Positions 17,458 to 24,507 of a stretch of 64,000 nucleotides of DNA are shown here, piece by piece. Under the pieces are notes generated by a model, which saw only the letters and a program-made list of their open reading frames with translations, made no database searches and was not told the DNA's origin. How positions within the stretch are numbered: position 1 is the stretch's first letter; each line of letters starts with the position of its first letter. The stretch is from NCBI RefSeq assembly GCF_014841135.1, contig NZ_JACYTN010000001.1, positions 248,001 through 312,000 on the forward strand, in the 5' to 3' direction. This DNA comes from Paenibacillus arenosi (GTDB lineage: Bacteria; Bacillota; Bacilli; Paenibacillales; Paenibacillaceae). The position numbers were made by a program, and so were the translations under genes.

Positions 17458-18036
17458 ATGCTGCCCATTGAAAGAAGGCAACAGATTTTAACATGGGTTG
17501 AACAAGAAGGCAGTTTGCGTGTGACGGACATTAGCAGTCGTTTGCAAGTATCGGAAATGACGGTATATCGCGATATTAAGCCCTTAATTGATGAGCAGAA
17601 GGTTATTAAGACCTCGAATGGAATTGCTGCGCTGCCTCATCGTCATGCTGTGAGTTCAGTCCCAATTTGTACGTATTGCTATAAGATCGCGAACACGAGG
17701 TACTCCGTTAAGCTTATCACGAAGAGCCAACAGATTGAACATACTTGCTGCGCGCATTGTGCGCTGCTTCGTTATGAGGATGTCGAGTGTGATGTAATTC
17801 TTTGTCATGACTTTTTGACGGACACGACGATTAGTGCCAAGATGGCTACTTTTTTGTTCCATGCGGATGTAAACATCAATTGCTGCCAACCAACGATACT
17901 TACTTTCGATTCCTACCAACAAGCTATGAAGTTTCAAACTGGCTTCGGTGGGGAAATTTATCGCTTTGAGGAGGCTGTACAAACACTAAAACAAAAAATG
18001 AACGCACAATCTTGTGTGAATCGAAACCATTTATAA
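17458..18036 (+). CDS. DeoR-type HTH regulator fused to a NosL-like metal domain
   Basis: A 192-residue protein. Residues 1-60 are a DeoR-type winged helix (ERRQQILTWVEQEGSLRVTDIS, then VSEMTVYRDIKPL). No sugar-phosphate sensor domain follows. Instead there is a cysteine-rich part: CTYC at about 72-75, CCAHC at about 97-101, and CCQP at about 142-145, with LTFDSYQQAMKFQTGFGG after it. The last segment resembles NosL (F-x-s-x-x-x-A-x-x-F...GG). Cys pairs plus a NosL-like core suggest copper or another soft metal as ligand. It is followed 18 bases later by a PepSY membrane protein gene and a His-tailed lipoprotein gene, probably its regulated operon. The metal identity is inference. Confidence 0.75.
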   Translation: MLPIERRQQILTWVEQEGSLRVTDISSRLQVSEMTVYRDIKPLIDEQKVIKTSNGIAALPHRHAVSSVPICTYCYKIANTRYSVKLITKSQQIEHTCCAHCALLRYEDVECDVILCHDFLTDTTISAKMATFLFHADVNINCCQPTILTFDSYQQAMKFQTGFGGEIYRFEEAVQTLKQKMNAQSCVNRNHL

Positions 18037-18054
18037 AAGGGGGTAACTTATATC

Positions 18055-19464
18055 GTGGAAGCGAACCAAGCGGTTCAGACGAATGCTGTATCCGTGAAGA
18101 CGAAGACCAAGGCGTCTTTTTACCAAATTGTGTGGAGATGGCATTTTTACGCAGGCTTGTTCGCTGCACCATTTCTTATCGTACTTGCCATAAGCGGAGG
18201 CGTATACTTATTTAAGCCTCAAATTGAATCGATGCTGTACAAAGATTTGTACTACGTAGAGCAGGCATCGGATGCGTCAGAAGCGACCGCACTGGCTCCG
18301 TCCGCACTTATTCATTTTGTGCAACAAATGCATCCAGATGGGCAAATCAATTCGATTATGTTTTATGATGACAGAACGAGAACCGTAGAAATCGGTATGA
18401 CAGAAAATGATATTGCATCTTCTGTATTTATAAATCCGTATAGCGGTGAGGTTCTAGGCTCACTCGTTAGCGGAGAGAGATTTACAGATATTTTTGTGAA
18501 AATGCACAGCGAACTGATTATTGGTGGGACAGTTGCCAATTATCTTGTAGAGCTCGCAGCCTGCTGGACGGTTATATTGCTGCTGACAGGTTTATACATG
18601 TGGTGGCCGAGAAATCGCGCTTCCATCTGGGGGACGGTGCTGCCAAGATTTCGCCAGAAGGGGAAAGTGTTTTGGCGTGATATGCACGCAGTGCCTGCTT
18701 TTTGGCTGTCGTTGTTTATTCTTATTTTAGTACTGACAGGGCTTCCGTGGTCTGCGGTAACGGGCAAGCAAATTAGCAGCCTGGCTACATCTACGAATAC
18801 AGGCTATCCGCCTTATGCTCTTGGCCATGGCGCAAAGCCTGAATCGACCTTAAAGACGAAGGACGTTGCAAAGGGCGGTCCATGGGCAACAGAGAATTTG
18901 CCTGTTCCGGTTTCTATGGCGAATAATTATGTGCCGCTGACGATAAATGAGGCAGTGACTATCGCAGAAGGAGCGAAGGTAGAGAAGCCATATCGAGTCG
19001 TTTTGCCGAAAACGGAAAAAGGTGTGTATACAGTTACGACAAGGCACACGGTACCAGGTGGAGAGGCGACTTTGCATCTGGATCAGTATTCGGGAGCGAT
19101 ATTGAGCGACGTTCGATATGCTGATTACGGTATTATGGGTAAAGCGATCACGGTGGGTATTGCACTGCATGAAGGTCGGTTGTTCGGACTTGCGAACCAA
19201 CTGCTTGGTCTTATTACTTGCTTAGGTGTAATCGGTATTGTCATTAGCTCCTTTGTCATGTGGCGCAAGCGCAAGCCTCAAGCGAAGCTTGGCTCGCCCA
19301 CACCGAGCAAAGATAAACATCGGACAAGAGTAGTATTTGTCCTTATGCTCGTCATGGGTGTTTTAATGCCTTTAGTAGGCATTTCGATTATCGTCGTCTT
19401 TGTGCTGGATCGATTCGTGTTATCGCGCATCAAACCAGTAAAAGCATGGCTGCATGGAGCTTAG
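18055..19464 (+). CDS. PepSY-associated transmembrane protein
   Basis: A 469-residue protein with the motif FYQIVWRWHFYAGLFAAPF at the first membrane helix, hallmark of the PiuB/PepSY_TM family, and VKMHSELIIGG before the second helix pair. Further segments are WWPRNR, FWRDMHAVPAFW and a late IALHEGRLFG. Conserved His residues in or near the helices could bind haem or metal. It starts with GTG behind GGGGGTAAC. The family is linked to iron/haem reduction and, in Bacillota, to copper-associated operons. The gene lies between the Cys-rich regulator and the YtkA-like lipoprotein, overlapping only the open frame of the latter. Confidence 0.85.
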   Translation: MEANQAVQTNAVSVKTKTKASFYQIVWRWHFYAGLFAAPFLIVLAISGGVYLFKPQIESMLYKDLYYVEQASDASEATALAPSALIHFVQQMHPDGQINSIMFYDDRTRTVEIGMTENDIASSVFINPYSGEVLGSLVSGERFTDIFVKMHSELIIGGTVANYLVELAACWTVILLLTGLYMWWPRNRASIWGTVLPRFRQKGKVFWRDMHAVPAFWLSLFILILVLTGLPWSAVTGKQISSLATSTNTGYPPYALGHGAKPESTLKTKDVAKGGPWATENLPVPVSMANNYVPLTINEAVTIAEGAKVEKPYRVVLPKTEKGVYTVTTRHTVPGGEATLHLDQYSGAILSDVRYADYGIMGKAITVGIALHEGRLFGLANQLLGLITCLGVIGIVISSFVMWRKRKPQAKLGSPTPSKDKHRTRVVFVLMLVMGVLMPLVGISIIVVFVLDRFVLSRIKPVKAWLHGA

Positions 19465-19475
19465 GAGGCATCATC

Positions 19476-19973
19476 ATGATAAAAAAAGTAGCAGTTAGCA
19501 TTATGCTTGCGTTCGTTCTCGTTAGTTCGGCAGCGTGCACAGCTAGTACAGATACGCAAAAGAAGCAGCATGTTTCCAGCCAGCTGAATGCGGAGATTAT
19601 TACACCTGAATCAATCGCTTTGAAGCAGGAGACTGTGCTCCAAGTGCGCCTTACCGATCATAATGAACCGGTAACTAAGGCAGACCTTGTACAGTTTGAA
19701 ATCTGGGACGCGAAAAAAGGACAGGGCAAAGAAGGAAGTCAAATGATCCCTGCTCAGCATGAGAAGGATGGACTCTATACGGTGACAACAACGTTCGATC
19801 AGAATGGAGTCTATTTTGTTCAAACCCATGTTTCCGTAGGTGAGCAGCATGTAATGCCGAAAAAGCAGTTAATCGTGGGCGAAGTATCCGCGGAAGAGTT
19901 AAAAGCAGTACAAGAGGAAATGCTCAAGCATGAACAAGGCGCTTCAGAAGGACACGGCGGTCATCATCATTAA
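19476..19973 (+). CDS. YtkA/FixH-like lipoprotein with His-rich tail
   Basis: A 165-residue protein from the ATG at 19476, which sits behind TTAGGAGG. It has a lipoprotein signal ending SSAAC. The mature domain (PESIALKQETVLQVRLTD, then KADLVQFEIWD, DGLYTVTTTFDQNGVYFVQ) fits the immunoglobulin-like YtkA/FixH fold. The last ten residues include GHGGHHH, a likely metal-binding tail. It is the third gene of the proposed metal-responsive operon and ends before a strong terminator at 20145. Confidence 0.85.
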   Translation: MIKKVAVSIMLAFVLVSSAACTASTDTQKKQHVSSQLNAEIITPESIALKQETVLQVRLTDHNEPVTKADLVQFEIWDAKKGQGKEGSQMIPAQHEKDGLYTVTTTFDQNGVYFVQTHVSVGEQHVMPKKQLIVGEVSAEELKAVQEEMLKHEQGASEGHGGHHH

Positions 19974-20144
19974 TGGTGAACGAACTCGTGATTGAATGTG
20001 AATGAGGATGCTCGCATATCGTATATGTATCATGAAATTTCTGCGATTGTACATCCTTTTCTGGCCGACAGCAGACTTGCGTGAAAAAGGATGCAAACGT
20101 GCATGCTTATCCTGTTAGTAGCACCAAATCTTATAGATAAAGGG

Positions 20145-20178
20145 AAAATGCCTGCATTTGAGCAGGCATTTTTCAATT
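20145..20178 (+). terminator. Strong terminator after the metal operon
   Basis: AAAATGCCTGC (20145-20155) and GCAGGCATTTT (20162-20172) form a perfect 11-bp stem with a 6-base loop and a T-run. The symmetry means it could also serve the opposite gene at 20270-20680. The preceding gap (19974-20144) holds one more inverted repeat, CATCCTTTT/AAAAGGATG at 20052-20060/20085-20093, and no gene. Confidence 0.8.
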
Positions 20179-20269
20179 TTGCGTCTATATCTGTTAAAAT
20201 ACCTGCACATTTACATGTATTACAAACATCATGAATGTATCTGCATGATATGAAAGAAGGAATCACGTT

Positions 20270-20680
20270 TTACAACTTTTTTGTAAAAATGATTTCTAGA
20301 GCAGGATCGATGTCCATTAATAAACTCCCTGAATCTTTGTACCCCAGCTTGCGGTAGAAGTGCTGCGCATCTTCATTGGATTGAGAGGAAGTCATTACTT
20401 GTTTATGACCGATAGCTCTCATCTCCGCTTCCCAGAACTCAACGAGCTTGCGACCATGCCCTTTATTTCTGTACGCGTCATCCAAGTAAAGCATATTCAT
20501 AAACGGAAAGAGGTCCCAGAAGTAACCGTAACGCAGCCATCCGACTGCTTGCTCTTGATCGTTTATCGCTATAATAAATTCTTTATCTTTCAGCTTTCTC
20601 ATCATTAATGACTTACACATATGCTTGTCACGTTCAAGTATAAATGGGTAGTAGCTTTCATCTGCAATCTCAAATCTCAT
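20270..20680 (-). CDS. GNAT-family N-acetyltransferase
   Basis: A 136-residue protein with the GNAT acetyl-CoA motif YRNKGHGRKLVEFWE (R-x-x-G-x-G/A) at about residues 81-95. The core strand WDLFPFMNMLYLDD precedes it and a late SNEDAQHFYRKLGY follows. The start at 20680 is preferred because AAGGTGG lies eight bases upstream; a GTG four codons earlier falls inside that site. The substrate is unknown. It is transcribed away from the biosynthetic cluster, with no sign that it belongs to it. Confidence 0.85.
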   Translation of the reverse strand: MRFEIADESYYPFILERDKHMCKSLMMRKLKDKEFIIAINDQEQAVGWLRYGYFWDLFPFMNMLYLDDAYRNKGHGRKLVEFWEAEMRAIGHKQVMTSSQSNEDAQHFYRKLGYKDSGSLLMDIDPALEIIFTKKL

Positions 20681-20816
20681 GTGATAGACCACCTTATGAT
20701 GTTTACTGAACTCAATAAATGTAGCTGTAAGTTTATCTATGAAAATAATACCATCTAATAAATAATGTATCTAGGGTCAATTATTTCTGAGTTTAGCTAT
20801 CGAAAAATATTAGAAA

Positions 20817-20846
20817 TTGACAGATTTAAAATATTCATGTTAATAT
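20817..20846 (+). promoter_or_regulatory. Sigma-A-like promoter
   Basis: TTGACA (20817-20822), an 18-base spacer and TAATAT (20841-20846). It points toward the cluster, about 690 bases upstream of sbnA, with a terminator-like hairpin in between. Confidence 0.5.
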
Positions 20847-21315
20847 CTTGTCGAAAGATATAGGCATGTATTTCCTATTTGACGACTGTTTAGAGCAAGT
20901 TATTAAGCAGTATCCAACGGTGACAGGGTAATGTATCTTTCAACCTCATAATGATTTGCATACTCTACTTCTTCCAACATTGCCATACTCCCAATATGTA
21001 TTGTGAACAAGCGTGGATCCACTTCTTGATCAAATTCACTTACTATCTATCAACCTCAATGCTTTACTCAAAGATTCTAATCCCGCTTTACAGGCTTCAT
21101 CTTTTATTATTCAATATTTGCGCACAACCCCCTTTTATCGTGGTTTTTACTGCAACTTCCGATTTGTTACGTTATTAAGTTTGTTACCTCAGTAATCTAT
21201 TGATGAGCAATCGATGTTTAGACACGTTGTTTCGGAGAATAGAGGACATACGTACACCTTCGTAGTGCAAAAATTACATTTGCATGAAAGGGCGGAAGCC
21301 TGTCATTTTTCGTCT

Positions 21316-21360
21316 TAACAAGCCTTCATTTTCATAAAAGGCTTGTTATTTCGTGTTTTT
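21316..21360 (+). terminator. Terminator or attenuator hairpin upstream of sbnA
   Basis: TAACAAGCCTT (21316-21326) pairs perfectly with AAGGCTTGTTA (21338-21348), followed by TTTCGTGTTTTT. It lies between the promoter-like pair at 20817 and sbnA. It may end a short RNA or act as an attenuator. Confidence 0.6.
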
Positions 21361-21540
21361 GAAGGAAGGTAATCTCTCTCCATCGTATCGTTCCATGCGT
21401 ATTAATTAAAGGGAGGTGCTAGATAAGAAACATATAAGCATGGATTAACATGAACAACTATTTTCCCGTATTCCTGATTCGAATAAGAAAGTGTCGTAAG
21501 GCATCAACTTCATTATATTCAGCTTACAGGAGGGGTTTTT

Positions 21541-22515
21541 ATGATATACAACAGTATTTTAAATCGAGTGGGGAACACGCCGATCGTTCATATAAATGTG
21601 CCGGAATTGGTCCAAACGAAAGTATATGCCAAAATGGAGATGTTCAACCCGATGGGGAGTGTCAAAGATAGAGCAGCTTCTTATCTTCTTCACAAATTGC
21701 TAGAGACAGGCGAAATAAATAAAGACACGGTTATTATTGAATCGTCATCGGGCAATTTTGGACTGGCGCTTGCTTCTTTTTGCCGTGAACATGGACTGAA
21801 ATTTTATTGTGTTATTGATGCCAATATTATGCCGGATAATGAAATCCTAATTAATCATTTGAGTGACAAAGTATTTAAAATAACAGAACCTGATGCAAGC
21901 GGCGGTTATTTATTGAATCGGATCGAAAAAGTGAAAGAACTAAAGCGCAATATTCCTAACTCGTATTGGGTGAACCAATATGAAAATCCACTTAATGCAG
22001 AAGCGTATTATCAAACATTAGGGGCGGAAATTAACGATTCTTTCGATAAGTTGGATTACCTTTTTATGGGAGTTAGTTCTGGTGGGACGATAACAGGGGT
22101 TTCTAATAAAGTGAAAGACAAATTTCCGAATGCAAAAGTTATCGCCGTAGACATTGTCGGATCAGTTATTTTCGGAAATCCTCCAGGTAAGAGGAAGATT
22201 CCAGGCATAGGTTCAAGTAAATATCCTAAAATTTTGGATCAAGCCAAAATCGATGAAGTCGTCATGGTGGAAGAAACGACTTCAATTGAAATGTGTCACC
22301 GCCTCTTTACCGACTATCGAATTTTGGCAGGTGGCTCCTCCGGTTCTGCGCTGGCTGCGATTCTCTCCTATTTTTATAAAAACCCACCTGGTAAGCATAC
22401 GACTGTCATTACGGTATTTCCCGATCGAGGAGACCGATATGCAAGTACGATTTACAATCCTGAATGGTGTGCTACTTTTCCTAGAAAGGAAGTTATGAAT
22501 GCTATATCTCAATGA
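21541..22515 (+). CDS. sbnA: SbnA-like PLP synthase (Dap biosynthesis, step 1)
   Basis: A 324-residue fold-type II PLP enzyme of the cysteine-synthase family. The PLP lysine lies in NPMGSVKDRAA (about residue 43), the cofactor-phosphate loop is SSGGT (about 179-183), and SSSGNFGLALA binds the substrate carboxylate. SbnA joins O-phosphoserine and glutamate to N-(1-amino-1-carboxyl-2-ethyl)-glutamate. I call it SbnA and not CysK because it overlaps the SbnB gene by 17 bases and opens an NRPS cluster, the usual setting for 2,3-diaminopropionate supply. It has a strong site, AGGAGGGG. The product Dap is expected to be loaded by a downstream adenylation domain. Confidence 0.9.
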   Translation: MIYNSILNRVGNTPIVHINVPELVQTKVYAKMEMFNPMGSVKDRAASYLLHKLLETGEINKDTVIIESSSGNFGLALASFCREHGLKFYCVIDANIMPDNEILINHLSDKVFKITEPDASGGYLLNRIEKVKELKRNIPNSYWVNQYENPLNAEAYYQTLGAEINDSFDKLDYLFMGVSSGGTITGVSNKVKDKFPNAKVIAVDIVGSVIFGNPPGKRKIPGIGSSKYPKILDQAKIDEVVMVEETTSIEMCHRLFTDYRILAGGSSGSALAAILSYFYKNPPGKHTTVITVFPDRGDRYASTIYNPEWCATFPRKEVMNAISQ

Positions 22516-23461
22516 GGAACATGTATTGTCCATCGGTGTAAACTGGGCAGAGACGACGGAAGTAATTGAAAATACGATTAAAGCAGATGACGTTAATCAA
22601 GTTGTACAGCCTGTCAAGCCATACTTAAGATTCAAGGACAAGGCCAATCGGATCATTGCGATGCCGGCATATGTAGGCGATGAATATGATGTAGCGGGCA
22701 TTAAATGGATCGCAAGCTTCCCAGACAATATTAATAAAGGAATTCCACGTGCAAGCAGTGTCGTTATTTTGAATGACGCTAATACGGGTCAAGTAAAGTC
22801 GATTATAAATGGAGCGCTGCTGAGTATCATTCGTACAGCATCTGTTAGTGGCTTACTAATACAGCGAGCTTTGGAAGCAAAGAAACTTGAGCGATTTTCA
22901 ATAGGTATCATTGGTTGGGGACCTATCGGACAGAATCACTATCATATGTGCCGATATTTGTTCGAAGATCAGATCGAACAAATTTATTTATATGATATTA
23001 ATGGTATAAACGGACCAGAATCTGTCGTCAACGACTCGAAAGTACGGGTGTGTTCAGATTGGAGAGAAGTTTACCATCATGCAGATGTATTTATGACATG
23101 CACGGTCTCGAAAGAACGTTATATTGATGAGCAACCTAAGCCAGGGGCCATCTTGTTAAATGTATCTTTACGAGATTATAAGCTAGAATCATACGATTAC
23201 GTGAAAAATGGTTTGATCGTAGATCACTGGAAAGAAGTATGTCGAGAAAATACAGATATTGAATGGTTCTATCTTCAACGAGGATTGCAGGAACAAGACG
23301 TAAAGACCTTTGCAGACGTTATTTGCCGACAAGTACTGCATGATTTGGCTCCAGATCAACCGATCATGTTCAATCCGATGGGGATGGCTGCCTTTGATAT
23401 TTCCATTGGTGAGTATTATTTACGCAAAGCCAGAGAGTTGAACATGGGGCAAGCCTTGTAG
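22499..23461 (+). CDS. sbnB: SbnB-like dehydrogenase (Dap biosynthesis, step 2)
   Basis: A 320-residue member of the ornithine cyclodeaminase/mu-crystallin family. The Rossmann motif is IGIIGWGPIGQNH (about residues 136-148); earlier KGIPRASSVVILND and a late MFNPMGMAAFDISI are family landmarks. SbnB oxidatively cleaves the SbnA product with NAD to give L-2,3-diaminopropionate plus 2-oxoglutarate. Its start codon lies within the last codons of sbnA, behind AGAAAGGAAG, so the two are translationally coupled. Together they supply one or more non-protein residues to the assembly line. Confidence 0.9.
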   Translation: MLYLNEEHVLSIGVNWAETTEVIENTIKADDVNQVVQPVKPYLRFKDKANRIIAMPAYVGDEYDVAGIKWIASFPDNINKGIPRASSVVILNDANTGQVKSIINGALLSIIRTASVSGLLIQRALEAKKLERFSIGIIGWGPIGQNHYHMCRYLFEDQIEQIYLYDINGINGPESVVNDSKVRVCSDWREVYHHADVFMTCTVSKERYIDEQPKPGAILLNVSLRDYKLESYDYVKNGLIVDHWKEVCRENTDIEWFYLQRGLQEQDVKTFADVICRQVLHDLAPDQPIMFNPMGMAAFDISIGEYYLRKARELNMGQAL

Positions 23462-23612
23462 AGCAGTGATGAAATAAAAAATGGTAGAACATATTGAAAA
23501 CAGGAAAAAAATAGAGTATATTTTTTTAGTAGGTTTTTTCCAATGTTTATGCAACTAGATATGTCCTGCAGGAAATAGACGCTATGACTCTATGAAAGAA
23601 GAGGGGAATACG

Positions 23613-24440
23613 ATGATTTACCAACTGGACAAGAATGATTACCATAAGGTCAAACCTTTGGTACGGACGAAGGAAGAAATAGATAATGTCAGCCTTAATG
23701 GCGTTATAAATGGTACAAATCTAGGGAACATTTATGTAGATAACGTTGAACATCCACAGTCAGCGTTGGTAGATGCAACGGGAACTACTTGCTACTTTAT
23801 AGGTGATCCCGAAAATGAATCGTTTAGCAATCATTTAAAAGATTGTATTGAAATTCAATTGAGGGCGTCTTGTGAGGAATTAGGTGGTACTCACTTTATT
23901 GCTGTCGTATTTAGTGAAGCATGGGAAAAAGTATTGGAGCGTGCAATCGCACATCGAGACTATGAGCCTGATTATGAGTCCTGCTTTGAACTAGATCGTG
24001 AACAGTTCGAAGCATCGAAGAGGGATTACGCATCTTTATCCAGTGCGTATACGTTGAAGCCAATAGATAAAGAAATCATAGAAAATGATCCGGATGATAC
24101 GATACTAGAAGGATTAGAAGAGTTTTGGGAGTCTACTGACGATTTCCTTGCACAGGGAGAAGGCTATTGTATCTTGCAAGGTAATGAAATTATTAGCTAC
24201 TGCTACTCTTGCTATGTAGATGGCAATAGTCATGAGATAACTGTAGAGACTTGTGATGAAGAGTTGCAGAACAAAGGTCTTGCAACCCTTGTATCTCAAG
24301 CTTATATCGAGCATTGTCTTAGCAAAGGAATTAATCCTAAATGGTCTACCTTCGAAACAAATGAAGCTTCTGTCAAGCTAGCAGACAAATTAGGGTACCG
24401 TTATAGTTACAAGTTGAAAACGTATGAATTCGAATATTAA
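23613..24440 (+). CDS. GNAT acetyltransferase, candidate self-resistance enzyme
   Basis: A 275-residue protein, twice the size of a single GNAT domain. The C-terminal half has the acetyl-CoA motif ELQNKGLATLVSQAYIEHCL (x-x-x-x-K-G-L-A) and a late TNEASVKLADKLGY. The N-terminal half looks like a second, degenerate acyltransferase-like domain. The ATG at 23613 is chosen because AAGAGGGG lies six bases upstream. Double-GNAT enzymes that N-acetylate the antibiotic are the known self-resistance factors of paenilamicin (PamZ), and single-enzyme acetylation also protects zwittermicin and edeine producers. Its place between the Dap genes and the megasynthases suggests the same job. The alternative is a tailoring acetyltransferase. 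Confidence 0.75.
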   Translation: MIYQLDKNDYHKVKPLVRTKEEIDNVSLNGVINGTNLGNIYVDNVEHPQSALVDATGTTCYFIGDPENESFSNHLKDCIEIQLRASCEELGGTHFIAVVFSEAWEKVLERAIAHRDYEPDYESCFELDREQFEASKRDYASLSSAYTLKPIDKEIIENDPDDTILEGLEEFWESTDDFLAQGEGYCILQGNEIISYCYSCYVDGNSHEITVETCDEELQNKGLATLVSQAYIEHCLSKGINPKWSTFETNEASVKLADKLGYRYSYKLKTYEFEY

Positions 24441-24449
24441 AGTTATGGG

Positions 24450-24482
24450 CTGCCATCCGACTTAGTGCCGGGTGGCAGTTTT
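24450..24482 (+). terminator. Hairpin between the GNAT gene and the first megasynthase
   Basis: CTGCCATCCG (24450-24459) pairs with CGGGTGGCAG (24469-24478) over 10 bp with one G-T pair, followed by TTTT. It lies only 26 bases before the first NRPS/PKS start codon. It could limit read-through, so that resistance is made in excess of the megasynthases, or be a full terminator. Confidence 0.65.
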
Positions 24483-24507
24483 CGTATTGTCGGAAAGGTA
24501 GGTTGCT

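Larger units (their letters stand above)
20681..21540. other. Long gap before the NRPS/PKS cluster
   Basis: About 860 bases with no convincing gene. A promoter-like pair lies at 20817-20846 and a hairpin terminator at 21316-21360. A 21-codon frame (about 20866, MYFLFDDCLEQVIKQY...) and a 60-codon frame (21013-21195) look like remnants of decayed genes or chance. A frame at 21450 overlaps the next gene out of phase and is probably not used. The region may carry the cluster's leader or regulatory RNA. Confidence 0.4.

Noticed and set aside
21450-21671. Possible leader peptide overlapping sbnA
   Set aside because: It runs out of phase into sbnA and has no clear ribosome binding site.
21541-23461. 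Staphyloferrin-type siderophore locus because of sbnA/sbnB
   Set aside because: No NIS synthetases or siderophore transport genes are present; the two genes open an NRPS/PKS cluster.
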